Positions 33,816 through 44,455 of a stretch of DNA of 64,000 nt are shown here, one piece after another. The notes beneath the pieces are model-generated. The model was not told the origin of the DNA. It worked only from the letters and a program-made list of their open reading frames with translations, and did no database searches. This stretch comes from Ampelomyces quisqualis (taxonomy: Eukaryota; Ascomycota; Dothideomycetes; Pleosporales; Phaeosphaeriaceae): the NCBI GenBank assembly GCA_018398575.1, contig JAGTXZ010000009.1:992001-1056000 (forward strand), given 5' to 3'. Numbering within the stretch: the first letter of the stretch is position 1; each line of letters opens with the position of its first letter. A program made the translations under genes and the position numbers.

Positions 33816-35355
33816 CTATTGCAGAGGTTCCGAGGATGAAGAGAGGCGGTTGAGGTGCAGGTAGACGTCGGTGCCGTAGCTGGTATGTGTGTTAGTAATT
33901 GAGCTTGGAAGGATGAGCGTGATATGTGTGTACGTACCCTTCCATGCTAATCAGCTTCAAGTCACCGCCAAAGTATCGCGCGTAGAGGCGCGATATGGGT
34001 AGCCCGTAGCCAAAGCCAGCCATTGGCGCCTTGAAATCGCTCTTGTTGAAGTCGGGGTCCAGGCTCGGTGTTTGATCGACAGTTGTATACATGTATGTCC
34101 AGACGAGCGGAATCGCAGACCGTGGGATGCCGCCGCCTTCGTCTGAGATCTTGATGGTGATGTCTTCTTTCCCTTCTGCGACAATCACTTTTGTCACGGG
34201 AAAGTCTTCCTTGTCTTGCCCATGTCTCTCCACCACGGCGCGCAGCGAGTTTTTCAGAGTCTCGAACAGCATGTGTGACAAGTGCCCGGGCACGTACATG
34301 AAGCTGATGTCGCCCTTGCAGACGAGCTGGACATTTGGTGCTTCGAAGAGGCCGTAGTGGTCTTCGCATACGAATCGCGCGTTCTCGATGGCTTCTTGTG
34401 CGAGTTCTCGGACGTTTGTTTTTGTGCAGATTATACCAACGTAATTCGGGTCAGAGCGGGCGCGTTGATCGGTGAGAGCAATGTGTTGGCCGATGAGCAT
34501 GCGAATGCCGATGCGTGACATGTAGAACCGGTCGAGAAAGGCCTGGATGTTGTGGTCAATCTGCATGCGTTGTCTCTTGCGCTTCCACTCGAGAATGCCC
34601 TGCGCGACTGTCGTCACAACGCTGTCGTGCCGCCTCTTGATCTTCTCGAGTGTGTCAGCAAACTGGGTGTTGTAAGCGCTTAGCTCCGGCGGCCATTCTT
34701 GTCCATCGTCCGCTGCGGCATAGTATCTCCTGCTCGAAGTAGCACCTTTGACTTCTCTGCTTCCGTTGCCGTTGCCATGGCCGTTCTCCGGAGCCGATCG
34801 GTATTGTCCTTGCTTGATGCTTGGGTTCTGTGTCGCCTTGCCCATCAATGCCTGGTCTTTGCCGTTGCGTTTCGCCGGCTTCAGTAATCGTTCTTTGATC
34901 TCGGAAGATAGATTCGGTCGGGGCAGTTGGACGAGCTCCTGTTGCGAGTGTGAGTCAAAGCATGGCAAGCGTCGGATCCTGGGCGTACTTCGAATGATTG
35001 CGCGTACCAATCGCGCACTCGGCAGATCGATGGCATTTCATTGAGGCCATCGGGGAGGTCATTGAGCTCTTGGACACGGTGTGCTAGTCGTATGGGTAGT
35101 TCCTCGGAAAGGAACTGTGACGCGCGGAAGAGAGTTCCTGTCGATGGCTTCTCTCCAAACTGTACCATCTGCCGCAAAGAAACACCTAGCGGGAATTGAG
35201 AAACAATGTGAGCAGGTTCAGTCAGTATACACACCAGTTGCAGGGAAATTGCTGTAATGCTGCCGGGACATTAGCTAAAGCTCCATGGTGCTCTGTACGA
35301 CGGGATTACGTACTTTGATGGTGTCCATCAGCCTCTCTGTGCGCTTCCACGACAT
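33816..35355 (-). CDS. Mitochondrial pyruvate/branched-chain dehydrogenase kinase (PDK family)
   Basis: 442 aa from five exons: 35355-35314, 35259-35235, 35185-34989, 34938-33938 and 33879-33816. The N-terminal BCDHK_Adom3 domain reads HYSNFPATGVSLRQMVQFG, then VRDWYAQSFE-ELVQLPRP across intron 3. The GHKL ATPase domain has the N-box MLFETLKNSLRAVVE, the G1 box KISDEGGGIPRSAI and the G2 box GFGYGLPISRLYARYFGGDL. The last junction gives ISMEGYGTDVYLHLNRLS, typical of the PDK C-terminus. It phosphorylates the E1-alpha subunit of pyruvate (or branched-chain ketoacid) dehydrogenase in the matrix. It is not clear whether this is the Pkp1 or the Pkp2 type. A Gly/Asn-rich insert (ENGHGNGNGSREV) lies between domains. 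Confidence 0.93.
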
Positions 35356-36346
35356 GATGCCGGATCCTGAAAGCCGGCCGGCCTCGTTCACTGCGTAGTC
35401 GCCAGGTTGCTGTGAGCAATGGGTTCGCGTCGACGAACAATGTTCCGCCCCGCTATGACGCCAGCTCAATCGCAACGAGGCCGAGATGGTGCAACGTATA
35501 TATGCGGGAGCAATTCGGGATGAAAGAATGAAACGATGGTACAATCGAGCAGAGCGAAAGTCACAGACGTCTTATGGTGGTGGCTTGACGATGGAGGTGT
35601 GGAGACGCAATGACACCAGTGCTTCGAGACGTGGACTTCGCCCACACTTGAACACTTTCACGTGGAGATGCAGCAGAAGCGCCGCGAAAAGCTCAGTCGA
35701 TATACTTTAGTGATGGGATGGGATGTGGTCAAAGAAGGCCATGCCTTTGCTTTGCGTGCCACGTCTTGATAAGCTCTTCCACATGCGAGCAGCTGGCAGA
35801 GCAAGCTCCAGCCACATGATCCTCGGCTAGGAGCTCGGAGCCCCGTGCGTTTGCCGTGCGTTTGCCGTCTTCCACCAGGCCGAGGTGCTCGCGTGAGACT
35901 TTGAGATAGTCCACTGCTCTTTCAATGGCTCGACTCCCTGCTTGCTGCGCAGAATCGAGATGCACGTCAGAAAATTTGCAGCCTACATCATTATTGGCTT
36001 AAGTCCACTCGCTTGGAGGCCACAGTTGTCGCAGCGATCAAGTCACGGCAAGAAATCCATGAGGCACGTCTGGTCGTCGCAGGAGACATGCGTGGAAGAG
36101 GAGAATTGTTATTCGATCGTGCCGCTAAGTTCTAAACCGGCGTCTATGCTGCACCCAAAGTCGAAAACGCGCCCGGGCATCGTACATCAAACATAATCTA
36201 CAGTAGACGACGGCACCCTTCCAGCATGCTTCTCGCCTCAAATCGTACGTCTATCGGTATTGGTACAGTCGGAGAAAGTGTGAAATGGAATAGAGAAAGG
36301 TCATGGCGTGTCGGAGATGGGAGGAGGCGCTCAGGTGGCGATGCGC
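35356..36346. other. Intergenic; nothing convincing
   Basis: Promoter of the kinase gene and 3' side of the cytochrome c gene. No recognised gene or RNA. Confidence 0.4.
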
Positions 36347-36933
36347 TTATTTGGTCTCTTCCTTGAGGAAGGTGATCAAGTCGTTGCGGTCCTTGGGCTT
36401 CTTGAGTCCGCCAAAGGCCATCTTGGTGCCGGGAATGTACTTCTTGGGGTTCTCGAGGTAATCGAACTTGCAGACTGTTAGCAAACGTGGGGTTGTCGTA
36501 GAGCAATGCACCATCTTACAAGACTGCTCTCTTCCCAGACAACGCCCTTCTGCTTGTTGGCGTCGGTGTATGAATAGCCCTCCACCTGGCCAGACTTGCG
36601 GCCGAAAAGGCCGTGTAGGTTAGGGCCAATCTTGTTGCCCTCGCCCTCCTTCAACGTGTGGCACTGGGCGCAGCGCTGCTTGAAGAGGCCGGCACCCTTC
36701 TTGTGGTCACCTGTTGAGATGCGTCAGCCATGTGCGTCAGTCTTTGGGCGTCCGAGAGCCGAGGAATCCGCGTGCCGGCCACCCTTGGTCGCGAAGCCCT
36801 CACCATGCGCAAGCCTCGGGGGCGAATCTCATGGCGGTGCGTAGGCTCACTTGACGGTGGATGGTGTGGCGGTGGCGGAATGGCTCCATGACGTCCGCGG
36901 CGGCGTTGAAAACATACCCGGTGCGACACCCAT
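36347..36933 (-). CDS. CYC1: Cytochrome c
   Basis: 108 aa, the standard length. Exons 36933-36918, 36710-36520 and 36466-36347. The first exon is 16 bp (MGVAP + G); the 207-bp intron joins it to GDHKKGAGLFKQRCAQCHTL. The haem-binding CAQCH, the proline loop KIGPNLHGLFGRKSG and the axial-methionine segment YIPGTKMAFGGLKK are all present. The second intron (53 bp, acceptor AAG) gives EESSL-FDYLENPKKYIPG. It is a soluble electron carrier of the mitochondrial intermembrane space. It lies 0.8 kb from a divergently transcribed dehydrogenase gene, with a CACGTG array in between. Confidence 0.97.
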
Positions 36934-37713
36934 TTTGAATGTTGGAAGAGAAGGTTATGGAGTTTGAGGAGAGGTGTAGAGAGGGGAGTAGTGACAGCTG
37001 TGCAACAGGCGACTTGTTCGTGAGAGAGGAAAGCTGGCAAGAGTGCACGAAAATAAAAGGCGAATGGCTTGGCGCTAGCCCTGATGAGATCACCTTCACC
37101 GAGAGTTATCCTCCAATCAGGAGACACGAGAAAGTCATGAGCTTTTCCGATCCTCGGGCGATACCGGTTCGGTAGGGCCGTCCGCGGGAATGCCGTCAGA
37201 ACCTGAGGCGTCTTCAGAGTCTGCTGTGGTCAGTATTTGCCTCTCGCTGCGCACAGCTGGCGCATGTCCCCATCGTCTTCTAGAACCTCTCCCATGATTG
37301 ATTGCTACACAGTATCGCATTGTTTACGCCACGCCACTGTGGCGCAGGCCGTCACGTGCTGTAGACCATCACGTGCCGCGGGCCATCACGTGCCGCTCGG
37401 GTTTTGCGAAGCGCCTCTCTACTCCAGAGTCGTCAATGACCACCGGCTAACATGGCGCATTACGACCCGCCTTCGTTCCTCCGACCCCAAAGCGACGTGA
37501 TCGTTACCAGGGTCACGGGCGAATCGTGACATGACACTATTACTCGTACCCCAGTTTCCCTCATCTTGCCAAACCATCTCGCCGACCCTGACGCTCAGCC
37601 ACACCTTTTGGCCAGCCCTTGCATTCCATCCCAGCGTCGACCGTGACTGACATCATCGCTTCTCTTCTCTGTTCCGCAGTCCTGGCCCCCGCCGCCGCAC
37701 TTGGCCAGCCCGG
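36934..37713. other. Divergent promoter region (CYC1 / dehydrogenase)
   Basis: 780 bp between divergent starts. The CACGTG array at 37353-37392 is the only clear regulatory-looking feature. Open frames on both strands look like chance. Confidence 0.45.
37353..37392. promoter_or_regulatory. Triple CACGTG (E-box) array, 17-bp period
   Basis: Three perfect CACGTG palindromes start at 37353, 37370 and 37387, exactly 17 bp apart, each preceded by a T. The last two share the context CCATCACGTGCCGC. CACGTG is the recognition site of bHLH/bZIP factors of the Cbf1/Pho4/USF type. Position: about 420 bp upstream of the cytochrome c start and 320 bp upstream of the dehydrogenase start. A regulatory role is inferred. 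Confidence 0.6.
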
Positions 37714-38746
37714 ATGAACCAAATACCCAGCATCTTATATGCCGACGAGGACTTCACCACTTGGCTCATTCTTGGAGCAAGCAGAGGCATTGGTCTGGAG
37801 TTTGTGAGGCAGCTGTTGACCAAAGATGAGCGCATCATCGCTACTGTGCGCGAGCCTTTTGCGGCGCACGCATCGCAGTTGTGGGGACAAGCAGGCAGCG
37901 ATCATGGCCGCTGTCAAATGTACATCTGTGACATTTTGTCCGAGCAGAGCATAGAGGTATGCCCGTCATGTCTCATACGGTACGCAATGCAAAGTTGATC
38001 CGCTGCAGAAATTCGTCGCCCAACTAGCCATGATGCCCAACCTCAAAATCGACTATGTAGTGCTGAACGCTGGCGTCCTGCGATACCCAAATGTCAGTTC
38101 AACGGCCATGCAGTCCATCAACAAGAGCCGCGCTAACCCTCGCAGCGAGCCACCGAGCTGTACGTCTCCCTCTCGCCGAACCTTCCTGGTTGTGGCTAAA
38201 GCGTGCATCTTGGAGTGCACCGCAGCTGAGACACAAACGATGCTGATTAGTCGCGCAGTTCCTTTGACGAATTCGCCTTCCACTTGCACACAAACACCAT
38301 TGGTCCCATCATCACGGCCAACAGGCTGCTTCAAACCCAGATCCCCATCGGCACCATTGTCTTCATGTCCAGCGACTCCGGTTCCCAAGGTAACTTCCGT
38401 GAGATGGAAGACGGCTTCGCGGCCTATGCCGCGTCCAAAGCTGCCCTGAACATGGCTGTTCGACACTTGGCTGCAGAATTGAAGCGGAAAGACGACGATA
38501 CAATCATCCTCGCCATGCATCCAGGAGAAGTGGCGACAGACATGGCGAATGTGCAGCTACCATGGGATATCCAAGGCATCATCACGCCAGAAGAGTCGGT
38601 CACCAAGATGATTGCAGTGATCAAAAGCAAAGGCATACAGCACAGCGGGACATTTTGGACGTATGAAAACAAGGTCAGTCATGACGGTCCAGAATCTTAT
38701 TTTTCAAGTCACGCAAAGCTGACCTTGTCAGCCCTATGTTTGGTAG
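37714..38746 (+). CDS. Short-chain dehydrogenase/reductase (sniffer-like carbonyl reductase)
   Basis: 256 aa from five exons: 37714-37956, 38009-38092, 38146-38159, 38259-38673 and 38732-38746. NAD(P)-binding glycine motif LILGASRGIGLEFVRQLL; NAGVLRYPN; SDR catalytic serine segment TIVFMSSDSGSQG; YxxxK in AAYAASKAALNMAVRHLA; then AMHPGEVATDM. Exon 3 is only 14 bp. It is required to reconstruct RATELSFDEFAFHLHTNTIG in frame, since the alternatives break the conserved stretch. The last exon encodes PYVW and the stop. Two introns use the less common GTCAGT donor. The substrate is unknown; these enzymes reduce carbonyls in the cytosol. Confidence 0.88.
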
Positions 38747-38979
38747 CGGTCCCCCGTGGCAATGGCAAATAGTTGCACTGCTTTCCCCAACTCTCCGCTA
38801 TGATTATACCCCATTTTAGACTGCATCTGCGTAAAATCCAATCTCGTGTCAAACACACTCCAAGACTCTCTCGAGCACTTTGCTGAAAATGGCAATGCAT
38901 AGGCAGCATTCATTGCATGCCTTCATCACCAATACCAATCAAACCTTTACTGCCGACTCCCCCGTTTGCAGAGCCAGTC

Positions 38980-41190
38980 TCATTCAAGTCCGCCGAATAG
39001 CTGACGCACCTCATCCGTATCCCAGTCCAAACGACTCTCGTCAGAAAGTGGCTCGCCATCTCCATGGTCCGGAGTAGTAGTCCTCTGCGTCACACCCAGC
39101 GGATGCGGAGAAGACGGTACCGCGCCGTAAGTCAAGCTACTGACCATTCCCATAGCCCTTGCGACATGTTGCTTCCTGTCTTGCACATTCCCTTGACCAT
39201 CTGGCGAGAACGCATGCTCCGGGAACCCCGAAATCGGCTGGAACGAGTCTTTGTACAGTTCCGCCTTGGGATCAAAGGTTTCCATCGCTCCTGCCGAGGC
39301 CGCATCCCTCTCGAATAGCTCACCAGCGCGACGCTGAGTCCTGGCTCGCTTGCTCTTCTTGGACCGACGTTTGGCGGGGATGGCGATGGCGGTCGCGTCT
39401 AGACTGATGCTATTTGACGCGTCATCATCGTGGCCCAATGTAGTCTCTTGAGTGCTGAGCGACTTCAACTTTCGGCGTTCTTGCTTCAACTGCTTTTTCA
39501 TTCTCTTGGACTCCTTCCTCGCTTCGATCTCCTTGTTCCTATCGTATGGCTTGATTCCATTCCCTGCCTGCCACTCTTCGATAGCACGCTTCTGCGTCTT
39601 GAAGCGCTGTCTTTTGGCCCCAGTGAGCTTTGGGAGTTGTATAGAATTGTTTTCGCCGTTGTATTTAGGTCCTTTCACGAAAGCCCGCGCTTCTGGAATG
39701 CCTGTGCGTGGCGACGAGCTATAGGTGTTACTCAAGAGTCCATACTTGGGCGGCGTGACTGGCTCGTCCTTGATGTTCATTTTCATGCTCGACGTGCTTC
39801 TGTCGGTGCGTGGCGACGAGCTATAAGCGTTACTCAACAGTCCATACTTGGGCGGCGTGACTGGCTCGTCCTTGATGTTCACTTTCATGCTCAACGTGCT
39901 TCTGTCGGTAGTGTCGGAACCTCTTGCAGTAGGTTGGACCGGGCAAAGCGGCAGTGAGCAGTCCGGGTCGTGATTGTTAATGCCAGGTGGTAAGCTGACT
40001 TGTGGGTGTGGTCCGTCGAGAGCGTGCGCGTACGCGCATCTGCCAATGCGACCGTTCTTGCGCTTCGGGCGGCAGTGGCCTTTGTGGTACCAGTAGAAGC
40101 ATACGAGGCTTCCGCCTTCGAGGGCACGAGGCCCTTTTGGCGCGAAAGAGAGAGGGTCGGGCGGCGCATCAGTCTGATAACAAGCTGCCGGATCGTTTGC
40201 CGTAGTTTTAGCTGCCCTTGGAGCCGAGGGTTTGATATCCCAACGGCTGAAGCTACGGGCGCGCTCCAGAACTGAGACGAACCCACTGAGCTCCGGAGCG
40301 GGCTCTCGCTTCGCCTGAGTTCTGTGACTTTTCACGTCCTTCGGCGGAGGAGTGTTTCGCTTGCGCTTGCCTAGAGTGCCTGCGTGGCTCAGTGACGCTA
40401 CAGATTCCTCCTCGGTATCTGACGATGGCGGCATGGGCGTATAGCCGGACAAGTCAAAGTAGTCCATGCTCCCGGGAAGAGGTGGTGAAGAAATAGGAGC
40501 GTTGGCGTGGCAAGGTTCAGGACTATTCTCGCGCGGTTCCGCATTCACCTCGTGTGCACTTTCCTCTTCGTCGCCACTACTTTCCGAATTTGAAGTGTCC
40601 GAGTAGGATCCACTAAGCGGCTTACTACTCGGATCTATCAACGGATTCGATCCCACTCTACCTGGCCCCTCGTTCTGGTGCCGTGCACCTGGGCTGGTGA
40701 AGAGACTCGAATCATCGCTGGATGTTGTGACGGGCGTATTGCGACTTAGATAGCTCATCGCGGCTCCGTCAAGCTGTCCTCCAATCCGTGAGTTCTGCTT
40801 GCGACGCATCTGATTATTCTTGAATGTGACAAGATCGTGTCGGAGAGGGCAAAGTGGTAGATCGCACAGTTCAAAATGGACGAAGCCTGGCGGTGGTGTC
40901 ATGGGCCAAGTGATGTGAGACTCGTGGGCGAGCTTGCACTCATTTCCGCGACAGCAGGTACCATGATACCAGAAGAAACAGATCTCTCGTGGCGGGCCTG
41001 GGGGTGTTGTGGACGGAGAACTGAGTCGCGTCGAGCTTCCATTTGTGGTCGAGTCTTTCAGTTGAGCACAACTGTTCTTGCGCTCCCAGTATTCTCGACA
41101 ACCGCAAATACCATCTTGCGAAGCATAGGTAGGGCATTTGCACTTCCTTCCAGCCATATTGAGTGGGAGGTTGGTGGGGTTGGCAGTCAT
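38980..41190 (-). CDS. Double CCCH zinc-finger protein with SUMO-motif repeats
   Basis: 736 aa, one exon. The Cys-rich N-terminus (CKCPTYASQDGICGC) is followed by two related modules. Module 1 has CFFWYHGTCCRGNECKLAH (C71, C79/80, C85, H89) and then PPPGFVHFELCDLPLCP. Module 2 has CFYWYHKGHCRP...RCAYAH (C364, C373, C385, H389) and then LPPGINNH...CSLPLCP. Between them is a disordered acidic/Ser region; after them come two tandem 34-residue repeats, each with NIKDEPVTPPKYGLLSN (a psi-K-x-E sumoylation consensus). A basic coiled region follows (RKESKRMKKQLKQERRKLKS). A nucleic-acid-binding nuclear role is inferred. I do not recognise a named orthologue. Confidence 0.8.
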   Translation of the reverse strand: MTANPTNLPLNMAGRKCKCPTYASQDGICGCREYWERKNSCAQLKDSTTNGSSTRLSSPSTTPPGPPREICFFWYHGTCCRGNECKLAHESHITWPMTPPPGFVHFELCDLPLCPLRHDLVTFKNNQMRRKQNSRIGGQLDGAAMSYLSRNTPVTTSSDDSSLFTSPGARHQNEGPGRVGSNPLIDPSSKPLSGSYSDTSNSESSGDEEESAHEVNAEPRENSPEPCHANAPISSPPLPGSMDYFDLSGYTPMPPSSDTEEESVASLSHAGTLGKRKRNTPPPKDVKSHRTQAKREPAPELSGFVSVLERARSFSRWDIKPSAPRAAKTTANDPAACYQTDAPPDPLSFAPKGPRALEGGSLVCFYWYHKGHCRPKRKNGRIGRCAYAHALDGPHPQVSLPPGINNHDPDCSLPLCPVQPTARGSDTTDRSTLSMKVNIKDEPVTPPKYGLLSNAYSSSPRTDRSTSSMKMNIKDEPVTPPKYGLLSNTYSSSPRTGIPEARAFVKGPKYNGENNSIQLPKLTGAKRQRFKTQKRAIEEWQAGNGIKPYDRNKEIEARKESKRMKKQLKQERRKLKSLSTQETTLGHDDDASNSISLDATAIAIPAKRRSKKSKRARTQRRAGELFERDAASAGAMETFDPKAELYKDSFQPISGFPEHAFSPDGQGNVQDRKQHVARAMGMVSSLTYGAVPSSPHPLGVTQRTTTPDHGDGEPLSDESRLDWDTDEVRQLFGGLE
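39704..39907 (-). repeat. Tandem 102-bp coding duplication
   Basis: Two head-to-tail copies, 39704-39805 and 39806-39907, differ at only a handful of bases and keep the reading frame. Each encodes 34 residues around MNIKDEPVTPPKYGLL / VNIKDEPVTPPKYGLL in the CCCH protein. The low divergence implies recent duplication or homogenisation. Confidence 0.9.
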
Positions 41191-41498
41191 TTTCTATGAG
41201 GCTTGGAATTTGGATAGTGTTGAAGCTTGAAACTAGCTTGGAGGTGGAGGATATGTGGTTATGTTAATAATGTTCCAGGTAGACAGTAGCCTGTTGTACC
41301 TGGCTGCAATACCGATGGGCAACGGTGAGTACTTGTATTGTACACTGTCAGAAATGAAAGATAGGGTGAGAGTAGACGTTGCAGCAGAGTGGTATTACTG
41401 TAGTCCTGGATCTGTGAAACTGGAGGTGAGTGCGAAAAGTCTTTGCGATTGAGAAACATGCATGACCACACTACGTACGGCTCGACTACCTGACATTG

Positions 41499-43004
41499 CT
41501 ACCACAATTTGCTCAGGACGTGTGAAGCTACCTTGACGGAAACGAAGATTCCCACGCCCACTAGTCCAACAAATACGCTAAACGCTCGCAGATTCCTCAT
41601 CTCCAGGCCTGAAGTTTTCATCTTCGCCTCCCCAATATCACCCAGGTTGGTCAAGGTATCGTACTGTGGCACGTACTTGAAGTCGAAAGTCGTCTCCTCA
41701 TCGGCGAGGCCCCATTTGGCTTTGACAATGACCTTCCAGAATATATCCTTCGCTCGTTCGACATGATTCTTGTCCCACGAGGGAACTAAGCGGTAGAAAT
41801 AGCAGTAGAACATAAAGAAGAGGCATTGTCCAGCCATGAGCGACCAGTAGTATAGTGAGACTCTCTTCAACCCTAACCTGTCTGCTAGCTCGTTGCCATT
41901 TAACCAGCGTGCGCTAGCAATCAGCATGTCAGCCGATACAAATGTCGGAGGTTCTTCCTTAAGGGCATAGATGATGTTGTTGGCCATGGTTTGGGACATC
42001 TCCGACGGGTCGACTTCGTTGTAGAACAGTGTCTCCATGACAGCCTTGACCTTAGCTCGGGTCGTGAAGCACTCATCAGGAGTCCCGAGAAGGTAGGCAA
42101 TGTAGCGCCACAAGGCCAAGTAATCATCAATCTCACGATTAGTGAGGAAGATACCCTGTCGAGGGAAGCTCAGCCAAATCAAGGACGCCGAGAAGGTACC
42201 TATTGTCGCAATTTGATCAAGATCGTTGACCGGAATCCCCCACTCCTCCAGGTTGTAGTACGAGGGTCTTTGTCGTGCAAGCTTGACGATACGTTGACGA
42301 ACTGCGGCATGCAGCAGTCGAACACGTATTGAGGATGCAAAGCCTTCTCCTCCTGGTTTTATACCTTCGAGTGATCTTGTACACTGTAGGATGTGCTGTG
42401 TAGTCTCGAACAGTCTGTGTCTCGCAACCTTGGTGCTGAATCCTCCTGTGCGAGCCAAGGTTTCCACTACTCGGGCGGCGCCCATACCTCCCAGTAATGA
42501 CTGGAATGTAAGACCAGTAAGAGCCGGCCCGCCATAGCGATAGAACACATCCTGGCCTCTTTTGATTTGATCCCAATCCACCCACTTCGGGACGGTGTTG
42601 ACTTGTTGCCATAGCTCGTCAAGTTTGGGCTCAGTTGAATGATGGTCTTTGAGCAGAGTGTAAAGATCACGCTGTGGTACTGGTGGCTCTTCTCTTCTCT
42701 CCTCCTTGTTGCCTAATACCGTGGAGGGTGTCGTCTGACGGTCAATGTCGTTGCGCGGCAGTGCGTTTTTCTTTGGTGGCGAAATTGTATTCAGTATGTC
42801 GAGACATTCTTCTCCCAGCACGTCATACGACTGCTTCAATCGTTCCAATTGCTCGGGACTGAGATGATCTTTAGTCCATTCGAACTCATACCCCCAGCAA
42901 CTTTTCGAGGTTAGTGGTGGTTTAGCCAGAGGCTTTGTAGGAGCCAGGAGTACCTACCATCTAGTATTCTCTGTGCGCCGACGAAATGGGTTTGCCCAAG
43001 CCAT
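41499..43004 (-). CDS. ER-bound oxygenase mpaB / rubber-oxygenase-like (DUF2236) protein
   Basis: 482 aa from exons 43004-42958 and 42900-41499. The 57-bp intron (GTAGGT...CTAAC...AAAG) joins NTRC-CWGYEFEWTKDHLSP. The core matches the mpaB/Lcp (DUF2236) family: YRYGGPALTGLTFQSLLGG, ARVVETLARTGGFS, RHRLFETTQHIL, the characteristic RVRLLHAAVRQRI, and GTFSASLIWLSF. Hydrophobic stretches near the C-terminus (YYWSLMAGQCLFFMFYCYFY and FSVFVGLVGVGIFVSVKVA) suggest membrane attachment. Family members are haem-linked oxygenases that cleave C=C bonds in meroterpenoid or isoprenoid substrates. No biosynthetic cluster surrounds this gene, so the substrate is open. Confidence 0.85.
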
Positions 43005-43729
43005 AGTCTAAGAAATCCAGGTGCAGAAGAAGGAATCTGCATTTCAAGAAAATGTCAAGTTGAAGACGAACAAGAAACTATAGCATGCTGAGTGGAAGGA
43101 AGATACGAACGACCCCATCATCTGATACCGAGCCGCTAATGAATGCATGATGCACCTCAATTTCGCCGCCATCGAAGCGACTCCATCCTTGCACTGATTC
43201 GGTTGCTGTCAGCCACAGCAAATGTGTCATTCGCGAAGAGCCCGTCTGATTGTATGATTCACCACGGATAGATTAGGGTCGATGGCATTATACCTGAGCA
43301 TGCGGGCTATGTACGTCATCGCGCGGATTCAGGTCAGCGCCGATCCAAACATTTGCTCAAATATAACAGTTCATTTTTAGAGGCCAAGGGAAGCATGTTC
43401 GTGACGTTTCGAACAGGAAATTTGGAATCGACCAATGGAGGGCTCTGAGGCGCCCAAAACAGTGCGCTGAGTACTTGTCTTCCAGGCGTGGTAGCGGCCA
43501 TGATCGATCATGTGCCAAAGTACTCGACACATGTTCCACATATACCCAATTTCATCTCGCGAAAGGCGGCATCTTTCAGTCATGGACTCGACACAGAGCG
43601 CGTTTGGTTTGGCAAGTATTGTTATTGATGCGCTCTTACGCAGGTGGCGTCGCAGGGCAAGGCCGTGCGCCAAACTTTGGGTAGAACTTGTCGACGCACG
43701 CAATCTTTCGAAGGAGATAGACCACAACA
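43005..43729. other. Divergent promoter region (mpaB-like / RRG9)
   Basis: 0.7 kb between divergent starts. No additional gene recognised. Confidence 0.4.
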
Positions 43730-44455
43730 ATGTTTTGCCACAATTGCGCACGAAAAACGCTCAGCCTCTTCACAGGCAGCTTTGCCAAAGCTCATCCAGT
43801 CTTAAATCTTGCACAAGCCTCGGATAAAATTGCACGGTCGTCGCGTTTCCTGTCCGCAACCAGCCCACGTAATCGCGCAGACAATCCCGCCACACAAGCC
43901 CCAGAACATGTCCCTGAAGACATCATAGAAGACGACACACTAGTCACAGAAAGGGAGCGACCGGCGTGGCAGATACACAAGGCAGCGCTGAAGGAAAAAC
44001 TGGGCGGCGAAGCTTGGAACCCTCGCAAAAAGCTCTCCCCCGACACCATGGAGGGCATACGGCACCTGAACAGCAGCCAACCCGAAAAGTTCACGACGCC
44101 CGTACTCGCACAGCACTTCAAAGTCTCGCCCGAGGCCGTACGTCGGATCTTGAAGAGCAAATGGAAGCCCAACGACGAAGAGTACGAAGACCGGATGGAG
44201 AGATGGAGCAGACGCGGCGAGAGGATATGGACAAATCTCGTGGAGATGGGCGTCAAGCCGCCGAAGAAATGGAGAGAGATGGGCGTAGGAAGAGCAACGG
44301 GTGGGGAGCGGCCCAAGTGGAAGTCAAGAGCGAGGAATATGGCGGATGTGCGGGACAGCGCAAACGACAATTTTGTTGCTGAAGATGGGGATATAATCCC
44401 CATCGCAGGTGCTTCGAACAGGTCGAAGAGTCGACCATTGTCGCAGCGACTATGA
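43730..44455 (+). CDS. RRG9: Neugrin/Rrg9-like mitochondrial protein
   Basis: 241 aa, one exon. The diagnostic neugrin-family block is RPAWQIHKAALKEKLGGEAW, then NPRKKLSPDTMEGIRHLNSS, then LAQHFKVSPEAVRRILKSKW. In yeast, Rrg9 is needed for respiratory growth and mitochondrial genome maintenance; the vertebrate homologue neugrin acts on mitochondrial 16S rRNA. The N-terminus (KTLSLFTGSFAKAHPVLN...ARSSRFLSATS) is Ser/Arg-rich without many acids, consistent with import. The C-terminus is basic (WKSRARNMAD). Confidence 0.88.
   Translation: MFCHNCARKTLSLFTGSFAKAHPVLNLAQASDKIARSSRFLSATSPRNRADNPATQAPEHVPEDIIEDDTLVTERERPAWQIHKAALKEKLGGEAWNPRKKLSPDTMEGIRHLNSSQPEKFTTPVLAQHFKVSPEAVRRILKSKWKPNDEEYEDRMERWSRRGERIWTNLVEMGVKPPKKWREMGVGRATGGERPKWKSRARNMADVRDSANDNFVAEDGDIIPIAGASNRSKSRPLSQRL

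Noticed and set aside
36651..37127. 158-codon minus-strand frame over the cytochrome c gene
   Set aside because: It reads through the first cytochrome c intron in another frame. The spliced cytochrome c model accounts for the region.
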